DNA of 64,000 nt from positions 124,001 to 188,000 of the forward strand of contig CAVYJW010000005.1 in assembly GCA_963768945.1 (NCBI GenBank), read 5' to 3'. Source of the DNA: RYN-230 sp963768945 (GTDB lineage Bacteria; Actinomycetota; Actinomycetes; Streptosporangiales; Streptosporangiaceae). Shown here in pieces: positions 28,665 through 37,070 of the stretch. Below the pieces are notes generated by a model. It was given only the letters and a program-made list of their open reading frames with translations, was not told the DNA's origin and made no database searches. The translations under genes were made by a program, and so were the position numbers. Each line of letters opens with the position of its first letter. Positions within the stretch are counted from its first letter, which is position 1.

Positions 28665-29618
28665 GTGCTTTCGCCCGTCCTGGTTCTGGCTACCGTAGCG
28701 GTGGGCCTGGTGCCCGTAGCTGCGGGGCTGGCCACGGCGCGCTGGCCGTGCCGGTCACCGGCGGCGGCCATCATGCTCTGGCAGGCCATGGGCCTCGGCT
28801 GGGGAGTCGCCGGGATCGGGGCCCTGGCAGCGCTGGGCGCCGATCCCGGCGGCCCGGGGGTGGCAGCCGGGGCGTTCACCGTATTGGACAAGGCGGTCCG
28901 CGACGTGGCCGGTGAGGCGCGGTCGCCCGGCATAGTCGCGCTGATGCGGCTGCTCTGCCTGGGTGCGTCGGCGGCCCTGCTCATGCTGCTCTGCTGGGTC
29001 CTTATCGCCTCGACGGGGGCGGTGCTGCGGGACCGCCGGCGCCAGCGGGCGCTGCTCAGCCTCCTGGCACACGGCGACCCGAAGGTGCCCGGCGCCCTGG
29101 TCGTCGACCATCCGGCCGCCGCCGCTTACTGCGTGCCCGGGCTGCGCTCCCGCATCGTGATCAGTGCCGGCGCACTGGACCTGCTGGACCAGGCGGAACT
29201 GGCCGCGGTCCTGGCCCACGAGCGGGCCCACCTCCGGGAGCGGCACGACCTCGTGCTGCTCCCGTTCACCGCGCTCGCCCGGGCCTTCCCCTGGTCGGTG
29301 CTGGCGCAGCGGTCTTACGCCTCCGTGGCGCTGCTCGTCGAGATGCTCGCCGACGATCACGCGGCCCGGCAGCAGCCCGCCCGTGAGCTCGTCACCGCGC
29401 TGATCCGGGTCGGGGCCGCGGGCACGCCGGGCACGCCCGCCGGCACGCTGGCCGTGGCGGACGAGGACGCCGCGATGGGGATAAGCGGGGTGTCGGCCCG
29501 GGTGGAACGGCTGCTCACGCCGTCGCCGGGACTCTCGGTGCCCGCCCGGGTCCTGGTCTGCGGGGCGGCCGCCGCCCTGGTCGTGGTCCCGGCCGCGCTC
29601 CTGGTGATGCCCCTCTAG
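28665..29618 (+). CDS. M56-family (BlaR1/MecR1-like) membrane metallopeptidase
   Basis: The 317-residue membrane protein from GTG 28665 has an N-terminal hydrophobic helix (LSPVLVLATVAVGLVPVAAG), further helices at about 28-60 and 95-120, the zinc motif H-E-x-x-H in AVLAHERAHLRERHDL, and a final helix (VLVCGAAAALVVVPAALLV). The substrate-side region AYCVPGLRSRIVISAGALDLL is typical of M56. It lacks the extracytoplasmic penicillin-binding sensor domain of BlaR1, so the signal must differ. The neighbour BlaI is the likely regulated partner, and a direct or indirect cleavage target. Confidence 0.9.
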   Translation: MLSPVLVLATVAVGLVPVAAGLATARWPCRSPAAAIMLWQAMGLGWGVAGIGALAALGADPGGPGVAAGAFTVLDKAVRDVAGEARSPGIVALMRLLCLGASAALLMLLCWVLIASTGAVLRDRRRQRALLSLLAHGDPKVPGALVVDHPAAAAYCVPGLRSRIVISAGALDLLDQAELAAVLAHERAHLRERHDLVLLPFTALARAFPWSVLAQRSYASVALLVEMLADDHAARQQPARELVTALIRVGAAGTPGTPAGTLAVADEDAAMGISGVSARVERLLTPSPGLSVPARVLVCGAAAALVVVPAALLVMPL

Positions 29619-29776
29619 TTCCGGTTCCGCTCTGGTTCCGGTCCCGCCAGCGCCGCCGAAGCGGCCTGGCATGGATCAGCAGCGGGCAGCACCCCGTGGC
29701 GGGGAGGCTCGCTGGCCGGGTGGCCGGGAGGCTCGGTGGCGGGGAGGCTGGAGGTGCCGGAGATCGGGCTCCGGGG

Positions 29777-30103
29777 TTACCAGGGTCCGTAGGGGCCCTG
29801 GCTGCTTCCGTTGCTGCCCCGGAATTCCCGGACCTTGGGCCGCACATCGGTGAGATAGATAGCCGAGGCCACGAAGGCAGCGATGGGCAGGATGCCCACA
29901 GCGCCGAATCCTCCGGACAGGACGCCCAGGTAGAGCCCGATCACCGCGGCTACGCCGAGGATGATCAGCCAGAGCGGCTTGTTCTGCTTGCCTGCCGCCA
30001 AGAACGCCTTCGACGGCCGGCGCAGTGCGTCCACAAAGCCCCATACCTCGCAGACAAAGGCGGCGATCGCCAGTATCTCGAGGAACCAGTAAAGCGGGGT
30101 CAT
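29777..30103 (-). CDS. DUF2516-family membrane protein
   Basis: The 108-residue protein starts at ATG 30103, with caggag 3-8 nt upstream; an ATG seven codons earlier lacks such a site. Three hydrophobic segments are visible: LYWFLEILAIAAFVCEVWGF, KPLWLIILGVAAVIGLYLG and VGILPIAAFVASAIYLTDVR. The tail is Gly/Ser/Tyr-rich. The order XRE regulator, small protein, DUF2516 matches the Rv0474-Rv0475-Rv0476 locus of Mycobacterium tuberculosis, so this looks like an ancestral actinobacterial operon. Its function is unknown. Confidence 0.85.
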   Translation of the reverse strand: MTPLYWFLEILAIAAFVCEVWGFVDALRRPSKAFLAAGKQNKPLWLIILGVAAVIGLYLGVLSGGFGAVGILPIAAFVASAIYLTDVRPKVREFRGSNGSSQGPYGPW

Positions 30104-30210
30104 CGCTCCTGTGTTCAGCAACACAGGATCAGGCTATCCGGTCCGGGCGGGAACCGGGACCAAAGCCCGTCTCCCGCCCGGCCTGAAGCAGTTGCCTGCA
30201 CACGGAATCG

Positions 30211-30504
30211 TCAGCTCTTCTTTCCCTTGCCGGGCAGGGCGGTCTTCCCGTTGAGTACCCGGGCGCCGTGCATGGCGAGCCTGTCGTACTCCTGGACCGC
30301 CTTCGTCCGGGCGGTGGTCATGTACTCGGTGGCGAGGCCCGGCAGGGCGGCCAGCGAGCCATCGCTGCGCCAGCGGGCGATCCGCGCGGGCAGCTCGCGC
30401 AGCGCCGCGGAGGCCAGCGCCCCGGCGCCGGCGGCGGCGAGCGCGGGCTTGCTGCTGGCCAGCTTGCGCACCTCGGTCCTCACGTCAATGGTGGCGCGGT
30501 TCAT
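30211..30504 (-). CDS. Small basic protein in the HBHA position, function unknown
   Basis: The 97-residue protein starts at ATG 30504, overlapping the regulator stop (ATGA), and ggaaggaag lies just upstream. It begins with a charged stretch (RATIDVRTEVRKLASSKP), has an Ala-rich helix (AAAGAGALASAALRELPARI) and ends in a Lys-rich tail (PGKGKKS). The equivalent gene in mycobacteria encodes heparin-binding hemagglutinin, which also has an N-terminal helix and a Lys-rich tail but is twice as long. Homology is suggested by position and composition only. Confidence 0.6.
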   Translation of the reverse strand: MNRATIDVRTEVRKLASSKPALAAAGAGALASAALRELPARIARWRSDGSLAALPGLATEYMTTARTKAVQEYDRLAMHGARVLNGKTALPGKGKKS

Positions 30505-31136
30505 GGTCTTTCTTCCTTCCTGGTCCACCCGTCCGGCAGACCCGTTGAGTCAGGCGGCGTGGCCGCCGCGGTGGTGCCCAACGGCTCCGCTGCCGCGAGG
30601 GGGTCATCAACCTCCTCGTCGAGTCCTGCGCCGGCCGGCCCGGTCGCCTGCCTCCAGGCGCCCCCGGCGGCGTCCTGCGCGCGGGCGGCCTCGGCGGGGT
30701 CCTGCGCGCGGGCGGCCTCGGCCGCGGCCGCCTGGATCGCAGCCGCCTGGATCGCAGCCGCCTCCGCCGCGACGGCGCCGTCCTCGGCGTCTTCCGGCGT
30801 CTGCGCAGTGGCTTCCCGGCGGAAGGAGTCGTAGATCTCCAGCAGTACCTGCTTCTGCCGCTCGGTCAGGTCCGGCGCAGCGAGCACGGAGGCGCGGACC
30901 CCCGAGTCGGGCGCCCGGTCCTCCAGGATCCCGGCCTGCACGTACAGGGCCTCCGCGGAGATCCGCAGCCCCTTGGCGATCTGCTGCAGTATCTCGGCGC
31001 TCGGGCGGCGCACGCCGCGCTCGATCTGGCTCAGGTACGGGTTGGAGACCCCCGCCGCGGCGGCTAGCTGGCGCAGCGAGATCTTCGCTTGCTCCCGTTG
31101 CTCCTTGATGTATTCACCGATGGAGCTCACTCGCAT
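30501..31136 (-). CDS. XRE-family helix-turn-helix regulator
   Basis: From ATG 31136 (MRVSSIGEYIKEQREQAK) the product has 211 residues. An XRE helix-turn-helix spans residues 5-65 (ISLRQLAAAAGVSNPYLSQI, ERGVRRPSAEILQQIAKGL), followed by SAEALYVQAGILEDR. A second conserved segment, LTERQKQVLLEIYDSFRREA, ends at about residue 110. The rest is an Ala/Glu/Gln-rich low-complexity tail containing a duplicated 15-mer (30730-30759). It is the Rv0474-like first gene of the operon. An inverted repeat 29-61 bp upstream is a candidate operator. Confidence 0.88.
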   Translation of the reverse strand: MRVSSIGEYIKEQREQAKISLRQLAAAAGVSNPYLSQIERGVRRPSAEILQQIAKGLRISAEALYVQAGILEDRAPDSGVRASVLAAPDLTERQKQVLLEIYDSFRREATAQTPEDAEDGAVAAEAAAIQAAAIQAAAAEAARAQDPAEAARAQDAAGGAWRQATGPAGAGLDEEVDDPLAAAEPLGTTAAATPPDSTGLPDGWTRKEERP

Positions 31137-31164
31137 AGGACTCACGGATCCAGTGAATCAAAAG

Positions 31165-31197
31165 GTGCTTGCTTTTGCAAACGCCTCGCAAGCACCC
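31165..31197. promoter_or_regulatory. Inverted repeat upstream of the XRE gene (candidate operator or terminator)
   Basis: ggtgcttgc (31165-31173) pairs perfectly with gcaagcacc (31189-31197), and the 15-nt centre holds the palindrome tttgcaaa. The site is an A/T-rich island 29 bp before the XRE start and just past the asparaginase stop. Autoregulation by the XRE protein or termination of the asparaginase transcript both fit. Confidence 0.5.
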
Positions 31198-31213
31198 CCC
31201 GGACCCGGCGCCC

Positions 31214-32184
31214 TCAGCCGGGAAGCGCGGCGCGGACCACGCCGACGGGCCGGCTCCCGCCCAGCACCGGGACGGCAGCGATCGTCGTCCAGCGCCGAGT
31301 CCGGCACCCCCGGCCCGGTGGTCACGCCGAGCCACCGCAGCAGTGCGACCGTGACCGGCTCCCGGGCCCGGTCCGAGCCGTCCTCGATCTTGAAGGCCCC
31401 CGCGCGGCCGTCCGCCAGCGCGAACGCCTGCACACCCTCCGCGCCCACCTTGACCAGCAGGCCCGGGACCGAGGCCATCAGCGCCCGCTCCGGGCGCAGG
31501 CTCCCCGACGTCCACTCCGGGTGGGCGCGCATCGCGTCGGCCACCCGGCGTTCGGACGACTCCGGCGGCGCGGTGACCAGCGCCTGGAAGGCGCGGGTCG
31601 AGGCCGGCCAGGGACAGCGCGAACACCGGGGCACCGCACCCGTCCACCCCCACCGCCGCGGACGGCTCCCCGGCCAGGCCCTCGATCTCCTGGCGGAGCG
31701 CCACCTGGAGCGGGTGGCCAGGGTCGGTGTAGGTGTCCGTGGGCCATCCGGCCGCGACACAGGTGGCGAGCATGGCCGCGTGCTGGCCCGAACAGTTCAT
31801 GTGCACCCGGTCGGGCTCCCGGCCCTCGCGCAGGTAATCCTGCTGGAACACCTCTTCGCGGGGCAGCGCGCGCGGGCACCGCAGGTCGTCCTCGGTCAGC
31901 CCGGCCAGGTCCAGGATCTCGCGCACGCCGGCGACGTGAAAGTCCTCACCGGAATGACTGGCCGCGGCGAGGGCCAGCAGCTTCCCGTGCAGGTCCAGAC
32001 CGCAGCGCAGCATCCCGGCGGCCTGCATCGGCTTGTTCGCCGAGCGGGGGAACATGGGCGCTTCCCACTGGCCGGCGGCCAGCTGCGGCGCCCCGTCGGT
32101 TCCGATTATCCGCAACGAAACGCGGTGCCTCGACTCGACGAACCCCGACCGGACTACCTCGGCGAGAATGGGCGGTTCAGTGAC
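31214..32184 (-). CDS. Asparaginase-family protein, broken by two single-base frameshifts
   Basis: The reconstructed protein of about 322 residues belongs to the bacterial asparaginase II family (PF06089 type). The first part, from ILAEVVRSGFVESRHRVSL through RSANKPMQAAGMLRCGLDL, AAASHSGEDFHVAGVREIL and NCSGQHAAMLATCVAAGW to CGAPVFALSLAGL, is in one frame. Removing one base near 31598 continues into ARAFQALVTAPPESSERRVA and AFKIEDGSDRAREPVTVALL. Removing another near 31286 gives the conserved end AAVPVLGGSRPVGVVRAALPG. No ATG/GTG exists at the expected start, so the N terminus is approximate and overlaps the upstream BKACE gene. It is either a pseudogene or affected by sequence error. Confidence 0.75.
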
Positions 32185-33047
32185 GGCTGCTCGCTCACCC
32201 CAAGCATCTGGCGCGCCTCGTCCGGGGCCAGCGGCGGCCGCTGGGCCAGCCCGGCCAGGGTGGCCGCCCGCTCCACGAGCTCGGCGTTGCCGGCCACGGG
32301 GCGGCCCCGGGCGAACGAGGTGGTGTCTTCCATGCCGACCCGCAGGTGGCCGCCGGCGCCGAGCGCGCCAAGCAGGACCGGCAGCGCGGTCCGCCCGATC
32401 CCGGTGGCCGACCACGTCGCCCCCGCGGGCAGGGCGGCCACCGCGGCCACCAGGGCGGCCACGGTGCCCGGCATGCCGCCGGGCACGCCCATCACCAGGT
32501 CGCAGTGCACGTGGCCGCCGTGCGGCGCGCCCAGCTCATCCAGCAGCCGGTGCAGCGTGGCTGCCTGCCCCAGGTCGAACAGCTCGAACTCGGGCACCAC
32601 CCCGGCCGCCTGGGTCCGTGCGTAGAGCTCGCGGATGAACGGCCAGGGGTTGGCGAAGACCTCGTCGCCGAAGTTGACCGTGCCGCAGGTCAGCGAGCAG
32701 GCGTCCGGCGCGGCCTCGAGCACCGCGAGCCGATCGTCGAAGCGGTCGGTGACGGCACCGCCGGTGGACAGCTGGATGATCAGGTCGGTGCTCTCGCGGA
32801 GCGCCTGCACGGTCTCCTTGAGCCGGCCGAGGTCCAGGGTCGGCTGGGCCTGGCCGTCCCGGATGTGAACGTGGATTACGGCGGCCCCGGCGGCGCGGCA
32901 CTCGACCGCGGTTGTGGTCAGCTCGTCCAGGGTGACCGGCAGCGCCGGGACCGACGCCTTGTCGGATTCCGCGCCGGTAGGCGCCACTGTGATGAGCGTC
33001 CCCGGCCGGGCGGGGGCGGGACGGTTCGAAGTCATGACGGGCAGCAT
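32154..33047 (-). CDS. BKACE-family (3-keto-5-aminohexanoate cleavage enzyme-like, DUF849) protein
   Basis: These zinc enzymes condense beta-keto acids with acetyl-CoA. The TIM-barrel marks are LITVAPTGAESDKASVPALP, AAVIHVHIRDGQAQPTLD with the metal-binding HxH, IIQLSTGGAV, SLTCGTVNFGDEVFANPWPF, HVHCDLVMGVPGG and VGMEDTTSFARGRPV. The 297-residue product starts at ATG 33047, after gagga, or at ATG 33035. Family members act on lysine-, carnitine- or glycine-betaine-derived substrates, and specificity cannot be read here. Its end overlaps the asparaginase gene, which suggests a small amino-acid catabolic operon. Confidence 0.85.
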   Translation of the reverse strand: MLPVMTSNRPAPARPGTLITVAPTGAESDKASVPALPVTLDELTTTAVECRAAGAAVIHVHIRDGQAQPTLDLGRLKETVQALRESTDLIIQLSTGGAVTDRFDDRLAVLEAAPDACSLTCGTVNFGDEVFANPWPFIRELYARTQAAGVVPEFELFDLGQAATLHRLLDELGAPHGGHVHCDLVMGVPGGMPGTVAALVAAVAALPAGATWSATGIGRTALPVLLGALGAGGHLRVGMEDTTSFARGRPVAGNAELVERAATLAGLAQRPPLAPDEARQMLGVSEQPSLNRPFSPR

Positions 33048-33108
33048 GCATCCTCGGTCGAGGCCGCGTCCAGCGGTGCGTGCTGCGGCGCGGCAGGCAG
33101 GCGGGTGG

Positions 33109-34056
33109 TCAGCGGCTGGTGCTCAGCGGGTGAGCGGCGGAAACACCGAACCGGGCCAGGGTTGGGCTGGCCGGGGTCGGGCTGGCCGGGGCGGGCGGAG
33201 GGCTGGCGGGGGGCGGCGCGCCGGCCGGGGCGGCGCCCACGGGAGCCTCCCCGGGGGCGGCCAGGTTGGCCCGCGTGAACTCAAGCGCCTCAGCCAGGTC
33301 CGCCTGCCGTGCCTCCTGTGTTGGCGCGCGGAACGTCTTGACTTCCAGCACAACCAGCCCCTGGTAGTTCTCGGCGGCCAGCCGGTGCAGCAGCGGCGCG
33401 CACGGCTGGGTACCCCGGCCGGGGACCAGGTGCTCGTCGCGGTTGGGCAGCCCGCTGCCGTCGGCCAGGTGCACGTGGGCGAGCCGGGGGCCGAGCTCGT
33501 CGGCCATCGCGAGCGCATCGGACCCGGACACGGCCGTATGCGACAAGTCCAGGGTGATGTGCGGGTAGTCCCCCGGGACCGGGTTCCAGGAGGGGGCGTA
33601 CGGCGCGATCTCGGCGCCCCGTGCCCGCAGCGGGAACATGTTCTCCACCGCGAACACGACATCGGTCTCGTCCTGCATCCTGGCCAGGCCGGCCGCGAAG
33701 TCCCGGGCGTACTCCCGCTGCCAGCGGAACGGGGGATGCACCACGACCACCCGCGCGCCCAGCTCCTCGGCCACATCCTTGGCCCGGACCAGCTTGCCCC
33801 ACGGCTCGCGGCCCCAGACCCGCTGGGTGATCAGCAGGCAGGGCGCGTGCACCGCGAGCACCGGGACGCCGTGGTAGTCGGCGAGCCTTCGCAGTGCCTC
33901 GACGTCCTGGCTGACCGCGTCCGGGGTGACCATGACCTCGACCCCGTCGTACCCCAGGCGCGCCGCGACCTCGAACGCATCCGGCGTCCGGTCCGGATAG
34001 ACCGACGCGGTCGATAGCGCCACCAGGTGTTGCGGCGCGGTGCCCGCTTGGCTCAC
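33109..34056 (-). CDS. Sugar phosphate isomerase/epimerase-like TIM-barrel protein
   Basis: This is an AP-endonuclease-2/xylose isomerase-like barrel of 315 residues. GTG 34056 follows aaggag closely. Visible motifs: ALSTASVYPDRTPDAFEVAA, LGYDGVEVMVTPDAVSQD, VLAVHAPCLLITQRVWG, ARVVVVHPPFRWQREYARD, VFAVENMFPLRARG (metal Glu), ITLDLSHTAVSGSDAL (Asp/His) and RLAHVHLADGSGLPNRDEH, then VVLEVKTF. Metal ligands appear complete. The tail is Ala/Pro-rich with PASPT repeats. Its substrate is unknown. It may be co-transcribed with the BKACE gene and is divergent from radA. Confidence 0.82.
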   Translation of the reverse strand: MSQAGTAPQHLVALSTASVYPDRTPDAFEVAARLGYDGVEVMVTPDAVSQDVEALRRLADYHGVPVLAVHAPCLLITQRVWGREPWGKLVRAKDVAEELGARVVVVHPPFRWQREYARDFAAGLARMQDETDVVFAVENMFPLRARGAEIAPYAPSWNPVPGDYPHITLDLSHTAVSGSDALAMADELGPRLAHVHLADGSGLPNRDEHLVPGRGTQPCAPLLHRLAAENYQGLVVLEVKTFRAPTQEARQADLAEALEFTRANLAAPGEAPVGAAPAGAPPPASPPPAPASPTPASPTLARFGVSAAHPLSTSR

Positions 34057-34226
34057 CGTGGCTCCTTCCGCACTCTGCGGCGGACCGCATCCCGGGACCT
34101 CCGGGCACCGAATCGATCCGCCGTGGCCAGCTTATGCGGCGTGACGCACGCAGATGCTCACCGCATGGGGCGCAGGAGTGTCGGCGCCGGCGAGTGTCGC
34201 CGGCCCCGGCTGTCGGTGCCGGCCGG

Positions 34227-34239
34227 TAGCGTCCCGATC
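34227..34239 (+). promoter_or_regulatory. Putative leaderless promoter box of radA
   Basis: TAGCGT at 34227-34232 is followed by 7 nt and the radA ATG at 34240, the same geometry as at pyrE and purD. Confidence 0.4.
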
Positions 34240-35775
34240 ATGGCGAAGTCCTCGGCAGGCCCGGCGTTCCAGTGCGCGGAATGCGGGTGGCGCACCACGA
34301 AATGGTCGGGCCGCTGCGGCGAGTGCCAGGCCTGGGGCACGGTGCAGCAGGCCGCCACCTCCCGGGTCGGCCGGGCGACGGGCTTCGGCAGCGCCGCCCT
34401 GGCGGGCCTGGGTGCCGGGCTGGACGGTCTGGGCCTCGGCGGTCCTGGCCTGTACGGTGCGGGCCTGTACGGTGCGGGCCTGGACGGGACGGGCTCTGGT
34501 GGGGTGGCGCCGGGCAGTGCCGGCCTGGGCGGGCCGCCGGCCGCCATCGCCCCGGCCAGCCCCGCGCTACCCATCGGCGAGGTGGACGCGAGCGCCGCGG
34601 GGGCCCGCCCGACCGGGCTGGACGAACTGGATCGTGTGCTGGGCGGCGGCCTGGTTCCCGGGGCGGTGGTGCTGCTGGCTGGCGAGCCGGGGGTCGGCAA
34701 GTCCACCCTGCTGCTTGAGGCGGGGACCCGCGCCGCGGAGGCGGGCCCGGTCCTGTACATCACCGGGGAGGAATCCGCCGCGCAGGTGAGGCTGCGGGCG
34801 GACCGGATCGGCGCCGTGGCCGGGAACCTCTACCTGGCCGCGGAGACCGACCTGGCCTCGCTGCTCGGCCATGTGGCGGTGGTGCGACCCCAGTTGCTGA
34901 TCGTTGACTCGGTGCAGACCATCACGATGGAGGGGGTGGACGGCGCGCCTGGCGGGGTCAGCCAGATCCGCGCGGTCACCGCGGCCCTGATCGCGGTGGC
35001 CAAGCAGCACGCGCTGACCACCGTGCTGGTCGGGCACGTGACCAAGGATGGGTCCATCGCCGGGCCGCGCGCCCTGGAGCATCTGGTGGACGTGGTCCTG
35101 CACTTTGAGGGTGACCGGCATGCCCAGTTCCGCATGGTCCGGGCGCTGAAGAACCGTTATGGCCCGACAGACGAGATCGGCTGCTTCGACCTCGGGGAGC
35201 AGGGGATCACCGAGCTGCCCGATCCGAGCGGCCTCTTCCTCACCCACCGGCGCAACGCGGTGCCGGGCACATGCGTGACCGTCACCCTCGAGGGCCGCCG
35301 TCCGCTGCTCAGCGAGGTGCAGACGCTGGTCGCGCCGTCCACGCTGGACATCCCGCGCCGGGTCACCTCGGGGCTCGACGCCTCGCGGGTAGGCATGGTC
35401 CTCGCGGTGCTGTCCCGGCGCGCCGACCTCAAGCTGGGCAAGCAGGACGTGTACGCGGCCACCGTGGGCGGGGTACGGCTCGGCGAGCCGTCGGTGGACC
35501 TCGCCGTCGCCCTCGCCCTGGCCAGCGCGGTGGTGAACCTCAGCGTGCCCGGCTCGGTGGTGGCGGTCGGCGAGGTGGGCCTGGCCGGCGAGGTACGCCG
35601 GGTCACCGGGGTGCAGCGCCGGCTGGCCGAGGCGGAACGGATGGGCTTCCGGCTGGCGATCGTGCCGGCGGGCTCGCGGGCGGCAGAGTCTGCCGCAAAA
35701 AGCTCTGCCGGGGGGATCGAGGTGCGGGAGGCCGAGGACATCCGGGAGGCGATGGCCGCCGCGTTCGGCGGCTGA
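34240..35775 (+). CDS. radA: DNA repair protein RadA (Sms)
   Basis: RadA is a RecA-like branch-migration ATPase. ATG 34240 gives MAKSSAGPAFQCAECGWRTT with the C4 zinc finger (CAECG, CGECQ). A Gly-rich linker (GAGLDGLGLGGPGLYGAGL) built from 15-bp DNA repeats precedes the RecA core: Walker A in LAGEPGVGKSTLLLEAGTRA, Walker B in LLIVDSVQTI, and the RadA-specific KNRYG in RALKNRYGPTDEIG. The C terminus is the Lon-like domain (AVALALASAVVNLSVPGSVV). The product has 511 residues, longer than usual because of the linker. disA follows 64 bp later, the common pairing. Confidence 0.96.
   Translation: MAKSSAGPAFQCAECGWRTTKWSGRCGECQAWGTVQQAATSRVGRATGFGSAALAGLGAGLDGLGLGGPGLYGAGLYGAGLDGTGSGGVAPGSAGLGGPPAAIAPASPALPIGEVDASAAGARPTGLDELDRVLGGGLVPGAVVLLAGEPGVGKSTLLLEAGTRAAEAGPVLYITGEESAAQVRLRADRIGAVAGNLYLAAETDLASLLGHVAVVRPQLLIVDSVQTITMEGVDGAPGGVSQIRAVTAALIAVAKQHALTTVLVGHVTKDGSIAGPRALEHLVDVVLHFEGDRHAQFRMVRALKNRYGPTDEIGCFDLGEQGITELPDPSGLFLTHRRNAVPGTCVTVTLEGRRPLLSEVQTLVAPSTLDIPRRVTSGLDASRVGMVLAVLSRRADLKLGKQDVYAATVGGVRLGEPSVDLAVALALASAVVNLSVPGSVVAVGEVGLAGEVRRVTGVQRRLAEAERMGFRLAIVPAGSRAAESAAKSSAGGIEVREAEDIREAMAAAFGG
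34447..34491 (+). repeat. 15-bp in-frame repeats in the RadA linker
   Basis: Two perfect copies of ggcctgtacggtgcg (34447-34476) are followed by a variant (34477-34491). They encode GLYGA pentads between the zinc finger and the ATPase core. Confidence 0.85.
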
Positions 35776-35839
35776 TTAGCCGTCCGCTGGCCTGGAGCCG
35801 CCGATACACTGGCCCAGTCCAGCAACCTCCGGGGGTCGT

Positions 35840-37051
35840 GTGCCGCCAGCCGACGAGTACCGGGACGCCACGAGCACAGACGTCAGCAGCACCGACCTCA
35901 GCAGCACAAACGTTGAGAGCACGGTCATTAAGAGCACCGTCATTAAGGGCACGGACGTTAAAGGCACGGACGTCAAAAGCAGGGACGGGCGCCGCTGGGC
36001 GGCCCTGTCCGCACTGGCGCCGGGCACCATGCTCCGCGATGGCCTGGAGCGCATCCTGCGCGGGAACACCGGCGCGCTGATCGTGCTCGGCGACGGGCCT
36101 GCCGTGGACGAGGTGTGCTCCGGCGGTTTCGAGCTGCGGGTGCCGTTCTCAGCGACCCGGCTGCGCGAGCTGGCCAAGATGGACGGCGCCATCGTGCTGG
36201 ACGCCGGGGCTGAGTACATCGTCCGGGCCGCCGTGCACCTGGTCCCCGACCCCACGCTGCCGACCGATGAGTCGGGAACCCGGCACCGGACCGCAGAGAG
36301 GGTCGGCAGGCAGACCGGCTGCCCGGTCATCTCGGTCAGCAAGTCCATGCGGATCATCGCCCTGTACCTGGACGGGGCCCGGTACGTGCTGGAGGATTCG
36401 GCGGCCATCCTGTCCCGGGCCAACCAGGCCCTGGCCACCCTGGAGCGGTACAAGCTCCGGCTGGATGAGGTGTCTGGGACGCTGACCGCGCACGAGATCG
36501 AGGACGTGGCGACGGCCCGCGACGTTACCGTGGTGGCGCAGCGGCTGGAGATGGTCCGGCGCATCGCCGGCGAGATCGAGGGCTACAAGGTCGAGCTGGG
36601 CACCGACGGGCGGCTGCTCGCCCTCCAGCTGGACGAGCTCATCGCGGGCAGCGACTTCGAGCGGCAGCTGGTGGTGCAGGACTACCTGCCGGCGCGGGTG
36701 GGCGTGAACCCGAACGCCCAGGTCGGCGAGGTGCTCGATGAGCTGGGGCGGCTTTCCCCCGAAGAGCTGCTGGACATGGCCAAGGTGGCTACTGTGCTCG
36801 GGCTCGGCGGGTCCGGCATGCTGGACGAGCCGGTGGCGCCCCGCGGATACCGCCTGCTGGCCAAGGTCCCGCGGCTGCCCCGGCCGGCGGCAGAACGGCT
36901 GGTGGCGCACTTCGGCGGGCTGCACAAGCTGATGGCGGCCACGGTGGCCGAACTGCAGGCGGTCGAGGACGTGACGGAGCCACATGCGCGCGCGGTCCGG
37001 GAGGGCCTGTCCCGGCTGGCCGAGGTGACCCTGCTGGAGAAGTACTCCTGA
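35840..37051 (+). CDS. disA: DNA integrity scanning protein DisA, diadenylate cyclase
   Basis: DisA makes c-di-AMP from two ATP and scans DNA for branched structures. GTG 35840 opens a 403-residue product whose first 50 residues are an unusual pentad repeat region (STDVS, STDLS, STVIK, GTDVK). The DAC domain follows: PGTMLRDGLERILRGNTGAL, ELAKMDGAIVLDAGAEYI with the DGA motif, and the RHR-type motif in SGTRHRTAERVGRQTG. The helical linker and C-terminal HhH region (LRDEVTEPHA-like segment VEDVTEPHARAVREGLSRL) complete it. It sits after radA and before mutY on one strand. A c-di-AMP riboswitch lies 12 kb downstream. Confidence 0.96.
   Translation: MPPADEYRDATSTDVSSTDLSSTNVESTVIKSTVIKGTDVKGTDVKSRDGRRWAALSALAPGTMLRDGLERILRGNTGALIVLGDGPAVDEVCSGGFELRVPFSATRLRELAKMDGAIVLDAGAEYIVRAAVHLVPDPTLPTDESGTRHRTAERVGRQTGCPVISVSKSMRIIALYLDGARYVLEDSAAILSRANQALATLERYKLRLDEVSGTLTAHEIEDVATARDVTVVAQRLEMVRRIAGEIEGYKVELGTDGRLLALQLDELIAGSDFERQLVVQDYLPARVGVNPNAQVGEVLDELGRLSPEELLDMAKVATVLGLGGSGMLDEPVAPRGYRLLAKVPRLPRPAAERLVAHFGGLHKLMAATVAELQAVEDVTEPHARAVREGLSRLAEVTLLEKYS
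35873..35977 (+). repeat. Seven 15-bp repeats at the DisA N terminus
   Basis: Seven consecutive degenerate 15-mers of the form agcacNgacgtNNNN encode Ser/Gly-Thr-x-Val-x pentads in front of the DAC domain. Adjacent copies are most alike (for example those encoding STVIK twice and GTDVK twice), as expected from stepwise duplication. Confidence 0.85.
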
Positions 37052-37070
37052 GTCGTCAGGATTCCGCGGG

